The notes under the pieces are model-generated. The model was not told the origin of the DNA. It worked only from the letters and a program-made list of their open reading frames with translations, and made no database searches. Source: Pseudomonas putida (GTDB lineage Bacteria; Pseudomonadota; Gammaproteobacteria; Pseudomonadales; Pseudomonadaceae). From it: a stretch of DNA of 64,000 bases. The stretch lies in contig NZ_JANHLD010000003.1 in assembly GCF_028682455.1 (NCBI RefSeq), positions 124,001-188,000 on the forward strand, in the 5' to 3' direction. Of the stretch, positions 1 through 7,865 are shown in pieces; within the stretch, counting starts at the first letter, position 1, and every line of letters starts with the position of its first letter. The position numbers and the translations under genes were made by a program.

Positions 1-680
1 CCTTTCGGTCCTGCCGGTGCATCCGGCAGCTTGGCCAGCACCAGGTGGATGATGTTCTCGGTCAGGTCGTGCTCACCGCCGGTGATAAAGATCTTGGTGC
101 CGCTGACCTTGTAGCTGCCGTCCGCCTGTGGCTCGGCCTTGGTGCGGATGATCCCGAGGTCGGTACCGGCATGTGGCTCGGTCAGGCACATGGAGCCTGC
201 CCAGACACCGGCATACATGTTCGGCAGGTACTGTTCCTTGAGCGTGTCGCTGGCGTGGGCGTTGATCGAGAGGCAGGCGCCGGCGGTCAGCATCGGGTAC
301 AGGCCGAAGGCAAGGCTCGACGAGTTGACCATTTCCTCGACCTGGGCCGAGATCACCTTGGGCATGCCCATGCCGCCGTAGGCGGGATCGCCGCCTACGC
401 CCACCCAACCGCCTTCGGCGTAGGTCTTGTAGGCATCGATGAAGCCGGCGGGGGTGCGCACTGCACCGTTGTCCCAATGGCAGCCTTCTTCATCGCCACT
501 GCGGCTCAGCGGCGCGATGCTCTTGCCAGTGACCTTGCCGGCCTCCTCCAGCACCGCCAGGGCGGTATCTTCATCGACGGCCTCGGCCAGGCCCGGCAAT
601 TGCGCCCAGAGCTTGGAAACTTCGAAGACTTCGTTGAGGACGAAGCGCATATCGCGCAGGGGCGCTTTATAGTCAGCCAT
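1..680 (-). CDS. Acyl-CoA dehydrogenase, C-terminus cut by window edge
   Basis: Only the first roughly 226 residues are in the window; the gene runs off the left edge. The N-terminus (MADYKAPLRDMRFV) aligns directly with that of the complete 601-residue acyl-CoA dehydrogenase at 2282-4087 (MPDYKAPLRDIRFV). Both share the FAD-fold signatures MCLTEPHAGTDLG (here) and TKIFITGGEHD, so the two are paralogues. The family carries out the first, FAD-dependent dehydrogenation step of fatty acyl-CoA beta-oxidation and passes electrons to ETF. The ATG at 678-680 follows a GAGG-like ribosome site. A diguanylate cyclase lies between the two paralogues on the same strand. Chain-length preference cannot be told from sequence. 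Confidence 0.93.
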   Translation of the reverse strand, partial: MADYKAPLRDMRFVLNEVFEVSKLWAQLPGLAEAVDEDTALAVLEEAGKVTGKSIAPLSRSGDEEGCHWDNGAVRTPAGFIDAYKTYAEGGWVGVGGDPAYGGMGMPKVISAQVEEMVNSSSLAFGLYPMLTAGACLSINAHASDTLKEQYLPNMYAGVWAGSMCLTEPHAGTDLGIIRTKAEPQADGSYKVSGTKIFITGGEHDLTENIIHLVLAKLPDAPAGPK

Positions 681-768
681 GGCAACCTCTCACACTTGAG
701 TCGGGACGGCCCCACGGGACCGTTTTACTGTTATGAAATCCAGTGTACCCGAACAACTTTTGCGAGAC

Positions 769-791
769 ATAGGGTCATCAAGCGACCCTAT
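769..791. other. 8-bp perfect inverted repeat between cyclase and dehydrogenase genes
   Basis: ATAGGGTC and GACCCTAT are separated by 7 bases, in the 123-bp gap between the diguanylate cyclase stop and the acyl-CoA dehydrogenase start. No U-tract follows on the minus strand, so it could be a weak hairpin or an operator. Function unknown. Confidence 0.35.
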
Positions 792-803
792 AGTCACCTG
801 CAG

Positions 804-2087
804 TCACGCCGTGCGCACCGCGCCCCGCTTGGCCTGGTGACCATAAGCCATGACACAGTTACGCCCGGCGCCCTTGGCGCTGTAGAGAGCCTGGTCGGCC
901 GACTTGAGCACTTCGTCGGGGGAGCGGTGATCGACCAGCCGCTCGCTGACACCAATGCTGATCGTCACCGACACGCTGGAGGCCGCCGACGCTCCGCGAC
1001 GCTGGCGACCTTGCTGGTCGTCCTGGGGGCGGCTGTCCTGGTTGCGTAGCTGGATGTTGTAGTTGGCGATCACCTCGCGCACCGCCTCAAGGTGCGGCAT
1101 GCACTCCTCGATGCTTTTGCCGGCAAACACCAGGGCAAATTCCTCGCCGCCATAGCGGTAGGCACGACCGCCACCGGTCACCTTGGACAGCTTGCTGGCC
1201 ACCAGGCGCAGCACCTGGTCGCCCACATCGTGGCCGTGGGTGTCGTTGAATTTCTTGAAGTGATCGACGTCGGTCATCGCCAGCACATAGTTGCGGCCCA
1301 GCCGCTGCATGCGTTCGTTGAGGGCACGGCGACCAGGCAGACCGGTCAGCTCATCGCGAAAAGCCATCTGATAGGCCTCATGGGAAACCGCCGCGGCGAT
1401 CATCAGCATCACCTGGCTGCACATGATGTTCAGGGTGAACGGCAGGATGAAGGTTTGCGGCAGCATCCAGAAAATCCCGATCAGGCCGATGATCTGCGCG
1501 GCATGCAGCGGCCTGGGCTCGCGCAGGTACTGCACCACCAGCACCCCGAAGGCAACGAAGAACACCGGGTAGGCCAACTGGATCAGGCTCATCCATTGGC
1601 CATGCAGCGACGGCCAGCGAATCTCCGCCAGCCAGCCGAGCAGCACCTGTGGGTAACTCTGCTCCAGCCCCAACGCCACACTGCCGACCGCCAGTAGCAC
1701 GGCGAAGCGCGCGATCATGTCCTGGAACAGGTGCGTGCGCTCCTGCCAGGCGCCGTACAGCGTGAACATCAGCGGCAACAACAGACAAACCAGGTGGAAT
1801 ACGACGGCCGCATCCTCGCGTACCCGGCCATTGTCCCGATAGAAATCGGTCTGGGTATCGAGCAGAAAATAGGCGATGTACACCGTGACCATCAGGAACA
1901 GTTCACGCTGACGGCGGTAAACGGCGCAGTAGGCGCCCCCCAACAACAGGACCAGGGTAGGCAGTACATTGAACAGCGACGTGAAGAAGACACTGAGGTC
2001 CCTCACATAGGCAGCCGCGAGCCCTGACACCAGCAAACAGACGGATGGCAGGAAGTGGCTCGGGCGTACAGCGGATAAACGAAACAA
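804..2087 (-). CDS. Membrane-anchored diguanylate cyclase (GGDEF)
   Basis: The 427-residue protein begins with about 230 residues of hydrophobic segments (six or seven probable membrane helices). A GGDEF domain starting near residue 245 (DELTGLPGRRAL) follows. The metal-binding DVDHFKKFNDTHGHDVGD block and an intact GGEEF signature (residues 313-317) predict active synthesis of cyclic di-GMP from two GTP. The position where an RxxD inhibitory site would sit reads TGGG, so product inhibition through a canonical I-site is not expected. A low-complexity insert rich in Q, D, R, S and A lies near residues 350-375 inside the cyclase domain. The gene sits between two acyl-CoA dehydrogenases on the same strand, which suggests but does not prove a link to fatty-acid metabolism. 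Confidence 0.92.
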   Translation of the reverse strand: MFRLSAVRPSHFLPSVCLLVSGLAAAYVRDLSVFFTSLFNVLPTLVLLLGGAYCAVYRRQRELFLMVTVYIAYFLLDTQTDFYRDNGRVREDAAVVFHLVCLLLPLMFTLYGAWQERTHLFQDMIARFAVLLAVGSVALGLEQSYPQVLLGWLAEIRWPSLHGQWMSLIQLAYPVFFVAFGVLVVQYLREPRPLHAAQIIGLIGIFWMLPQTFILPFTLNIMCSQVMLMIAAAVSHEAYQMAFRDELTGLPGRRALNERMQRLGRNYVLAMTDVDHFKKFNDTHGHDVGDQVLRLVASKLSKVTGGGRAYRYGGEEFALVFAGKSIEECMPHLEAVREVIANYNIQLRNQDSRPQDDQQGRQRRGASAASSVSVTISIGVSERLVDHRSPDEVLKSADQALYSAKGAGRNCVMAYGHQAKRGAVRTA

Positions 2088-2183
2088 GGGTAATCTCCGA
2101 CCCGGCAGATCAATAATGGCATTGTGCCTTTAATGTGTCGGCAGCGCACATGAATAGATGAGCGCCATTGTCGGAGATGGTAC

Positions 2184-2203
2184 GAGCGGGCTTGAGCCCG
2201 CTC
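2184..2203. repeat. Short REP-like palindrome
   Basis: GAGCGGGC-TTGA-GCCCGCTC is a perfect 8-bp inverted repeat carrying the GAGCGGGCTTG core seen in the other palindromes of this window. It lies upstream of the diguanylate cyclase. Confidence 0.6.
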
Positions 2204-2229
2204 CCACAACAAGCCCGCATCTACAGGGC

Positions 2230-2265
2230 AAAAAAAAACGCCTGCCGGTGAGGGCAGGCGTTTTC
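2230..2265 (-). terminator. Intrinsic terminator of the 601-residue acyl-CoA dehydrogenase
   Basis: On the minus strand a 10-bp stem (AACGCCTGCC / GGCAGGCGTT, loop GGTGAG on the plus strand) is followed by a run of at least eight T residues. It begins about 17 bases beyond the stop codon at 2282. Confidence 0.9.
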
Positions 2266-2281
2266 GCTACAGCGCTTTGAC

Positions 2282-4087
2282 TCAGTACGAGAGACCGAAG
2301 TGCTCTTCGTTCATGTCCATCAGGTTGTTGGCACCCGACAGCATGGTCGCCACGTGAGCACGGGTACGCGGCAGGATGCGCTGGAAGTAGAAGCGCGCAG
2401 TCTGCAGCTTGGCGGTGTAGAAGGCTTCTTCGCTGGTACCGGCAGCCAGTTTCTCGGCAGCCAGGCGTGCCATGTCGGCCCAGAAGTAGGCCAGGCAGGC
2501 GTAGCCGGAGTACATCAGGTAGTCCACCGAGGCGGCACCGACTTCTTCACGGTCTTTCATCGCAGCCATACCGACCTTCATGGTCAGCTCGCCCCACTCT
2601 TTGTTCAGTTGGGCCAGCGTTGCGACGAACTCGCTGATGGCTTCGTTGCCTTCGTTACCCTGGCAGAACTTGTGCACGATCTTGGTGAAGCCCTTGAGCG
2701 CTTCGCCCTGGGTCATCAGCACTTTACGGCCGAGCAGGTCCAGTGCCTGGATACCGGTGGTGCCTTCGTACAGCATGGAGATTCGGCTGTCGCGAACGTT
2801 CTGCTCCATGCCCCACTCGGCGATGAAGCCGTGGCCGCCATAGATCTGCACGCCGTGGTTGGCTGCCTCGAAGCCGACTTCGGTCATGAAGGCCTTGGCG
2901 ATCGGCGTCATGAACGCCAGCAGTGCGTCGGCTTTCTTCTTCTCTTCTTCGTCCTGGCTGTACTTGACGATGTCGACCTGCTTGGCAGTGAAGTAGACCA
3001 TGGCGCGGTTGCCTTCGGCGAACGCCTTCATGGTCAGCAGCATGCGACGTACATCCGGGTGCACGATGATCGGGTCAGCAGCTTTGTCCGGTGCTTTCGG
3101 GCCGGTCAGCGAACGCATTTGCAGGCGGTCGCGAGCGTATTTCAGGCCGCCCTGGAACGCCACTTCAGCGTGGGCCAGGCCTTGCAGCGCGGTACCCAGT
3201 CGAGCAGTGTTCATGAAGGTGAACATGCAGTTCAGGCCTTTGTTGGCCGGGCCGATCAGGTAGCCGGTGGCAGCGTCGAAGTTCATCACACAGGTGGCGT
3301 TGCCGTGGATGCCCATCTTGTGTTCGATGGAGCCACAGGACACCGCGTTGCGCTCGCCCACGGTGCCTTCGGCAGTCGGCAGGAACTTCGGCACGATGAA
3401 CAGGGAAATACCTTTGGTGCCAGCCGGCGCATCGGGCAGGCGGGCCAGAACGATATGGACGATGTTGTCGGCCATGTCGTGCTCACCGGCCGAGATGAAG
3501 ATCTTGGTGCCGGTGACTTTGTAGGAACCGTCGGCCTGAGGTTCGGCCTTGGTGCGCAGCATGCCCAGGTCGGTACCGCAGTGAGGCTCGGTCAGGCACA
3601 TGGTGCCGGTCCACTCACCGGATACCAGCTTGGTCAGGTAGGTCTCTTGCTGCTCGGCGGTGCCGTGCTCGGAGATGGTGTTCATCGCACCGTGAGACAG
3701 GCCAGGGTACATGCCCCAGGACCAGTTCGAGCCACCGACCATTTCGCTGACCGCCAGGCCCAGCGACTCCGGCAGGCCCTGGCCGCCGTGATCGACGTCA
3801 TGGGCCAGGCTTGGCCAGCCGCCTTCGACGAACTGCTTGTAGGCTTCCTTGAAACCGGTCGGGGTCTTAACGCCCGACTCGCTCCAGGTGCAGCCTTCCA
3901 GGTCACCCACACGGTTCAGCGGAGACAGTACCTGTTCACAAAACTTGGCGCCTTCTTCGAGGATGGCGTTAACCATGTCTGGAGTGGCGTCCTGGCAAGC
4001 CGGCAGGCTCTGATAATGCGCTTCGTAGCCGAGCAGCTCGTCACGAACGAAGCGAATATCACGCAAGGGGGCTTTGTAATCAGGCAT
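2282..4087 (-). CDS. Acyl-CoA dehydrogenase, long (FadE-like) form
   Basis: The 601-residue protein carries the acyl-CoA dehydrogenase N-terminal, middle (MCLTEPHCGTDLG) and C-terminal FAD domains, then an extra C-terminal segment usual for the ~600-residue Pseudomonas family. The LYEGTTGIQALDLLGRK block contains the expected catalytic glutamate. It performs FAD-linked alpha,beta-dehydrogenation of acyl-CoA in beta-oxidation. From memory, the P. aeruginosa counterpart beside the bio operon (PA0506/PA0508 type) acts on longer-chain substrates. The promoter at 4177-4205 is overlapped by PsrA-type operator half-sites, so induction by long-chain fatty acids is likely. The gene is monocistronic, with its own terminator at 2230-2265. 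Confidence 0.95.
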   Translation of the reverse strand: MPDYKAPLRDIRFVRDELLGYEAHYQSLPACQDATPDMVNAILEEGAKFCEQVLSPLNRVGDLEGCTWSESGVKTPTGFKEAYKQFVEGGWPSLAHDVDHGGQGLPESLGLAVSEMVGGSNWSWGMYPGLSHGAMNTISEHGTAEQQETYLTKLVSGEWTGTMCLTEPHCGTDLGMLRTKAEPQADGSYKVTGTKIFISAGEHDMADNIVHIVLARLPDAPAGTKGISLFIVPKFLPTAEGTVGERNAVSCGSIEHKMGIHGNATCVMNFDAATGYLIGPANKGLNCMFTFMNTARLGTALQGLAHAEVAFQGGLKYARDRLQMRSLTGPKAPDKAADPIIVHPDVRRMLLTMKAFAEGNRAMVYFTAKQVDIVKYSQDEEEKKKADALLAFMTPIAKAFMTEVGFEAANHGVQIYGGHGFIAEWGMEQNVRDSRISMLYEGTTGIQALDLLGRKVLMTQGEALKGFTKIVHKFCQGNEGNEAISEFVATLAQLNKEWGELTMKVGMAAMKDREEVGAASVDYLMYSGYACLAYFWADMARLAAEKLAAGTSEEAFYTAKLQTARFYFQRILPRTRAHVATMLSGANNLMDMNEEHFGLSY

Positions 4088-4161
4088 AGCGATGAACCTC
4101 GGCTGATGAATCCTGGATAGGGAGACCGCGATATACCGACCAGCTCTAGGCGGCTTTCGGT

Positions 4162-4188
4162 CAAACAGTTGTTTGAAACATACGTTTA
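4162..4188. promoter_or_regulatory. Two overlapping PsrA-type operator sequences
   Basis: CAAAC-N4-GTTTG (4162-4175) matches the PsrA consensus (G/C)AAAC-N2-4-GTTT(G/C) exactly. It runs directly into GAAAC-N4-GTTTA (4175-4188), a one-mismatch second copy. The first lies at the probable transcription start and the second overlaps the -10 element of the promoter at 4177-4205, which fits repression relieved by fatty acids. Confidence 0.6.
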
Positions 4189-4205
4189 CGCCGAAAACTT
4201 GTCAA
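4177..4205 (-). promoter_or_regulatory. Sigma70-type promoter of the acyl-CoA dehydrogenase
   Basis: On the minus strand TTGACA (4200-4205) and TATGTT (4177-4182) are separated by exactly 17 bases. The predicted start is near 4170, giving a leader of about 83 bases before the ATG at 4087. Confidence 0.6.
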
Positions 4206-4253
4206 GCATCAACCAGAGGGCAGTTCTGCCATGCCAGACTGCGCGATCGTCGT

Positions 4254-4276
4254 GAAAAAATCCGCCAAACAGGCGG
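4254..4276 (-). terminator. Intrinsic terminator of the biotin operon
   Basis: On the minus strand CCGCC-TGTTT-GGCGG is followed by ATTTTTT. It lies about 190 bases beyond the bioD stop codon. The remaining 4277-4462 holds no convincing gene. Confidence 0.75.
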
Positions 4277-4462
4277 CCGAGTGCCTGCCTGCAAGGCCAG
4301 GGCACTGATACTCAAAGATTAGTTGAGCCGCGCAGCGTGGGCTGCGGGCGCGTCAGGTGGCGGTGCAGATCAAGCTGGCGAGCATTTCGTCCGATGCTTT
4401 GGCCAATTTGGCACCTCATTCGACCGGGTGCCTGGCCTGGGCATCTGCCTGACAGCCCCGAG

Positions 4463-5143
4463 CTAGTCCAGCAAATCCAGCTGCAGGTGTTCGGCCACCA
4501 GTTCAGCCGAGGCCTGCTTGAGCTTGGGCACCCGCCCAAGGCAGGGCGCCGGCAAACGCTCGGCAAGGCTGGCGAGGTTTTCTTCCAGGCGCGAAGTGCG
4601 CGGCTCGACGATATTGGCAACCCAACCGGCCAGTTGCAGTCCGTCACGGGCGATAGCCTCGGCGCTGAGCAGTGCATGGTTGATGCACCCCAGGCGCACA
4701 CCCACCACCAGAATCACCGGCAGCCTCAAGGCAATCGCCAGGTCCGACAGACTGGCCTCGCCCGACAACGGCACACGCCAGCCACCAGCCCCCTCGATCA
4801 GCGTGAAGTCCGCGCCCTGTTCCAGAATCTGCCGCATGGGCGCCAACAGCGCTTGCACACTCAACGCCACACCCGCCTCACGGGCTGCCAGGTGCGGCGC
4901 GATCGCAGGTTCGAAGGCGAAGGGGTTGATTTGCTCATACGGCAGCTTGACCGAACTCTGCGCAATCAATGCCAGCGCATCATCATTGCGCAGCCCCTTT
5001 GCGGTGACGGCGCACCCCGACGCCACGGGCTTGGCGCCCAGGGTGCTGAAACCCGCTTGTTGCGCCGCGTACAGCAAACCTGCGGCAATGGTCGTCTTGC
5101 CGACGTCTGTGTCGGTACCTGCGATGAAATAGGCTGGGCTCAT
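4463..5143 (-). CDS. bioD: Dethiobiotin synthetase BioD
   Basis: The 226-residue protein opens with FIAGTDTDVGKTTIAAGLL, the P-loop of dethiobiotin synthetases. The enzyme closes the ureido ring of 7,8-diaminopelargonate using CO2 and ATP, the penultimate step of biotin synthesis. The GxGGxxVPL-like block near residue 117 (GAGGWRVPLS) is also typical. It is the last gene of the minus-strand bioBFHCD operon; its ATG lies one base past the bioC TGA. Length matches the family. Confidence 0.96.
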   Translation of the reverse strand: MSPAYFIAGTDTDVGKTTIAAGLLYAAQQAGFSTLGAKPVASGCAVTAKGLRNDDALALIAQSSVKLPYEQINPFAFEPAIAPHLAAREAGVALSVQALLAPMRQILEQGADFTLIEGAGGWRVPLSGEASLSDLAIALRLPVILVVGVRLGCINHALLSAEAIARDGLQLAGWVANIVEPRTSRLEENLASLAERLPAPCLGRVPKLKQASAELVAEHLQLDLLD

Positions 5144-5144
5144 C

Positions 5145-5969
5145 TCACTCCCCTTCTACCAACGGCTTTTGCAGTACACCGTAGACCACTTGGTAGGTGG
5201 CAGGCAGGCCTTGCTCCTCACGAAACTGTTCATAGGCCTGCAACAACCCCTGCATGCGCGCCCGTCCGGTCAAGCCGGCAGGACGACCAGGGTTGAGGTT
5301 GTGCGCGCCCAGGGCCTTGAGTTCATGGGTCAGGCTACGCAGGTCGGGGTAGTGCAGCACATGGGGACGGGCCTCCAGGCCCAGCACCTGCAGCTCACTT
5401 TCGGCACACAACCGTTGATAGTCCGCCAGCTGACGGAAGCGGTTCACATGCACCAGCCCGTCCACCGCCTGCCAGCTCGCGCGCAGTTCATCCAGGGTGC
5501 CAGCGCACAGGCTGGCGAAGGCCAGCACGCCACCCGGCTGCAGGACTCGATGGGCCTCGGCGAGCACTGCACGAAAGTCCGAGCACCACTGCACTGCGAG
5601 GCTGGTGAAGATCAGCTCGATACCGGCATCGCTCAGCGGCAGGCGCTCCGCATCACCGGCCACGTGGTAGTGCGCCCCGCCCAGCGTTCGCGCGTGCTGC
5701 AGCATGCCTTCGGCAATGTCCACGGCGATGCCGCTTGCCTGTGGAAAACGTGCTTGCAAGACACGGCTGAAATAACCGGTGCCGCTGCCCAGGTCCAGCC
5801 AATGGCGGGGATCGGTCTCGCTTGGCAATTGCTCGAGCAAGCGGTTGCCAACCGCGCGCTGCAGCTCGGCGACACTGTCGTAGCTGGCCGCGGCGCGGGA
5901 GAACGAGGCTGCCACCTGACGTTTGTCTGGCAGCACTGCAGGCAAGCCCGGTTGGGAAAAATCAGTCAT
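5145..5969 (-). CDS. bioC: Malonyl-ACP O-methyltransferase BioC
   Basis: This SAM-dependent methyltransferase has motif I (WLDLGSGTGYFSRVL) after an N-terminal DKRQVAASFSRAAASYD segment characteristic of BioC. It methylates the free carboxyl of malonyl-ACP, disguising it as a fatty-acid primer so that the pimeloyl chain can be built. The ATG at 5967-5969 (MTDFSQPG) is chosen because it sits just past the bioH stop at 5962-5964 and gives the usual length (274 residues). An upstream in-frame ATG would extend 15 residues into bioH and is less likely. Confidence 0.94.
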   Translation of the reverse strand: MTDFSQPGLPAVLPDKRQVAASFSRAAASYDSVAELQRAVGNRLLEQLPSETDPRHWLDLGSGTGYFSRVLQARFPQASGIAVDIAEGMLQHARTLGGAHYHVAGDAERLPLSDAGIELIFTSLAVQWCSDFRAVLAEAHRVLQPGGVLAFASLCAGTLDELRASWQAVDGLVHVNRFRQLADYQRLCAESELQVLGLEARPHVLHYPDLRSLTHELKALGAHNLNPGRPAGLTGRARMQGLLQAYEQFREEQGLPATYQVVYGVLQKPLVEGE

Positions 5970-6693
5970 CGCCACTCTCATGTACAAAGGCCTTGATTGC
6001 CGCCGCCAACTCATGCGGTGTTTCCATCACAAAACCATGAGCACTGTCTTCCAGCAGCCCGACTTCCACGTCGGGCAGTTCTTCCAGCAACACCCCGGCG
6101 ACTTCGGCCGGCACCAGCCCGTCGCGCCCGGCAAACAGGTGCAATTGCGGGCCGCCATAGGCCTGCAACGCCGCCCGGGTGTCGAGCTTGCCGAGCACTT
6201 CGAGCCCGGCCACCAGCAGTTCCGGCGCTGGGTCCGGCAGGCTGGCGGCGAGCAGGCGTGCCAGGCTGCGCGGTTCTTCAGCGCCCTGGCTGCACAGCGA
6301 AACGAAGCGTTTGAGGGTGACCTGGGTGTGATAGCGGCAACCTTCGAGAAAGGTCTGGAAGGTGTCTTGCGCCATGCCATGAGGCCAGTCCGGGCGGCTG
6401 ACGAAACTGAGGTTGCTGCCCAGGGTGATCAACCCGCGGCAATCATCGCCGCGCCGTGCAGCCAGCTCGGCGGCGAGCATGCCGCCCAGCGACCAGCCGC
6501 CCAGCCAGACAGTGCGTGGCAACTGGCGGTCAAGCTGGTCGAGCCAGTCCTTCGGGTCGTGGGAGGCGAGGTTGGGCAGCGCCTGGATCTCGACCCGCAG
6601 TCCCGGGTCGATGGCCCGCAGGGACGCCACCAACGGCTGCAAGGTAGAACTACCCAGGCCCCAGCCTGGCAACAGAATCAGGTGATTACGCAT
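5962..6693 (-). CDS. bioH: Pimeloyl-ACP methyl ester carboxylesterase BioH
   Basis: This 243-residue alpha/beta hydrolase begins MRNHLILLPGWGLGSST. It carries the nucleophile elbow GGWSLGG, which places serine as the nucleophile, and a C-terminal HGF block for the catalytic histidine. BioH removes the methyl group added by BioC once the pimeloyl chain is complete. The start at 6693 overlaps the end of bioF; its TGA is followed at once by the bioC ATG, showing tight translational coupling. Confidence 0.93.
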   Translation of the reverse strand: MRNHLILLPGWGLGSSTLQPLVASLRAIDPGLRVEIQALPNLASHDPKDWLDQLDRQLPRTVWLGGWSLGGMLAAELAARRGDDCRGLITLGSNLSFVSRPDWPHGMAQDTFQTFLEGCRYHTQVTLKRFVSLCSQGAEEPRSLARLLAASLPDPAPELLVAGLEVLGKLDTRAALQAYGGPQLHLFAGRDGLVPAEVAGVLLEELPDVEVGLLEDSAHGFVMETPHELAAAIKAFVHESGDD

Positions 6694-7858
6694 CAGCAGG
6701 CTCCAGCAGCGGATAACAGTCAGCCAATGCATCCAACAATAGCTGTACCTGCGCCTCACTGTGCGCCGCGCTCAAGGTCACCCGCAGGCGTGCGCTGCCG
6801 GCCGGTACGGTCGGCGGGCGAATCGCGGTCACCAGCAAGCCGCGCTCGCGCAGCATCTGCGACAGGCGCAAGGCCCGGGCACTGTCGCCAATCAGGATCG
6901 GCTGGATAGGCGTGAAGCTATCCATCAACCGCAGGCCGATCTGCTCGGCGCCGCGGCGAAACTGCTCGATCAAGGCTGCCAGGTGCTCACGCCGCCAGTG
7001 CTCGCCGCGCAGCAGCTGCAGGCTGCGCAAGGTAGCGCAGGCCAGGGCCGGTGGCTGGCTGGTGGTATAGATGTAGGGGCGGGCGAACTGGATCAGACAT
7101 TCGATCAACTCGTCGCTCCCTGCGACAAATGCGCCGGCCGTGCCGCAGGCCTTGCCCAGGGTGCCGATCAGCACCGGCACCTGTTCATCGCTCAAGCCAA
7201 AATGCTCGACGACCCCGCCGCCGTTGCGGCCCAAGGTGCCAAAGCCGTGGGCATCATCGACCATCAGCCAGGCATCGCGCGCCTTGGCCGTCGCCGCCAG
7301 CGCCGGCAGGTCGGCAATATCGCCGTCCATGCTGAACACCCCGTCAGTGACCACCAGGGTGTTGCCCACCGCCTTGTCCAGACGGTTGGCCAGGCTGGCC
7401 GCATCGTTGTGCAGGTAGCGGTTGAAGCGCGCGCCACTGAGCAACCCGGCATCGAGCAGCGAGGCGTGGTTGAGACGGTCCTGCAATACCGTGTCGCCCT
7501 GGCCGACCAACGCCGTCACGGCGCCCAGGTTGGCCATGTAGCCGGTGGTGAACAGCAACGCCCGCGGGCGCCCGGTGAGATCGGCCAGCGCTTCTTCAAC
7601 CTCGTGATGCGGGGTGCTATGGCCAATCACCAGGTGGGAGGCGCCGCCTCCTACGCCCCAGCGCTCGGCGCCAGCGCGCCAGGCGGCGATCACCTCGGGA
7701 TGGTTGGCCAGCCCAAGGTAGTCGTTGCTGCAGAACGCCAGCAGCGGTCGTCCGTCCACCACCACCTGCGGGCCCTGGGGGCTCTGCAGCAAGGGGCGCT
7801 GGCGGTACAGGTCGGCAGCGCGGCGTTGTTCCAGCCGCGCGCGAAGATCAAAGGCCAT
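6686..7858 (-). CDS. bioF: 8-amino-7-oxononanoate synthase BioF
   Basis: The 390-residue PLP enzyme of the alpha-oxoamine synthase family condenses pimeloyl-ACP/CoA with alanine. Signatures include FCSNDYLGLANHP, the DDAHGFGTLG block with the PLP-ring aspartate, and GTLGKACGTAGAF with the Schiff-base lysine. The ATG at 7858 is 7 bases beyond the bioB stop. Its end overlaps the start of bioH. Confidence 0.97.
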   Translation of the reverse strand: MAFDLRARLEQRRAADLYRQRPLLQSPQGPQVVVDGRPLLAFCSNDYLGLANHPEVIAAWRAGAERWGVGGGASHLVIGHSTPHHEVEEALADLTGRPRALLFTTGYMANLGAVTALVGQGDTVLQDRLNHASLLDAGLLSGARFNRYLHNDAASLANRLDKAVGNTLVVTDGVFSMDGDIADLPALAATAKARDAWLMVDDAHGFGTLGRNGGGVVEHFGLSDEQVPVLIGTLGKACGTAGAFVAGSDELIECLIQFARPYIYTTSQPPALACATLRSLQLLRGEHWRREHLAALIEQFRRGAEQIGLRLMDSFTPIQPILIGDSARALRLSQMLRERGLLVTAIRPPTVPAGSARLRVTLSAAHSEAQVQLLLDALADCYPLLEPADA

Positions 7859-7865
7859 GGCCGCC

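Noticed and set aside
4088..4462. A possible regulator gene between bioD and the acyl-CoA dehydrogenase
   Set aside because: No frame there has a family resemblance. The space is explained by a promoter with operators and the bio terminator.
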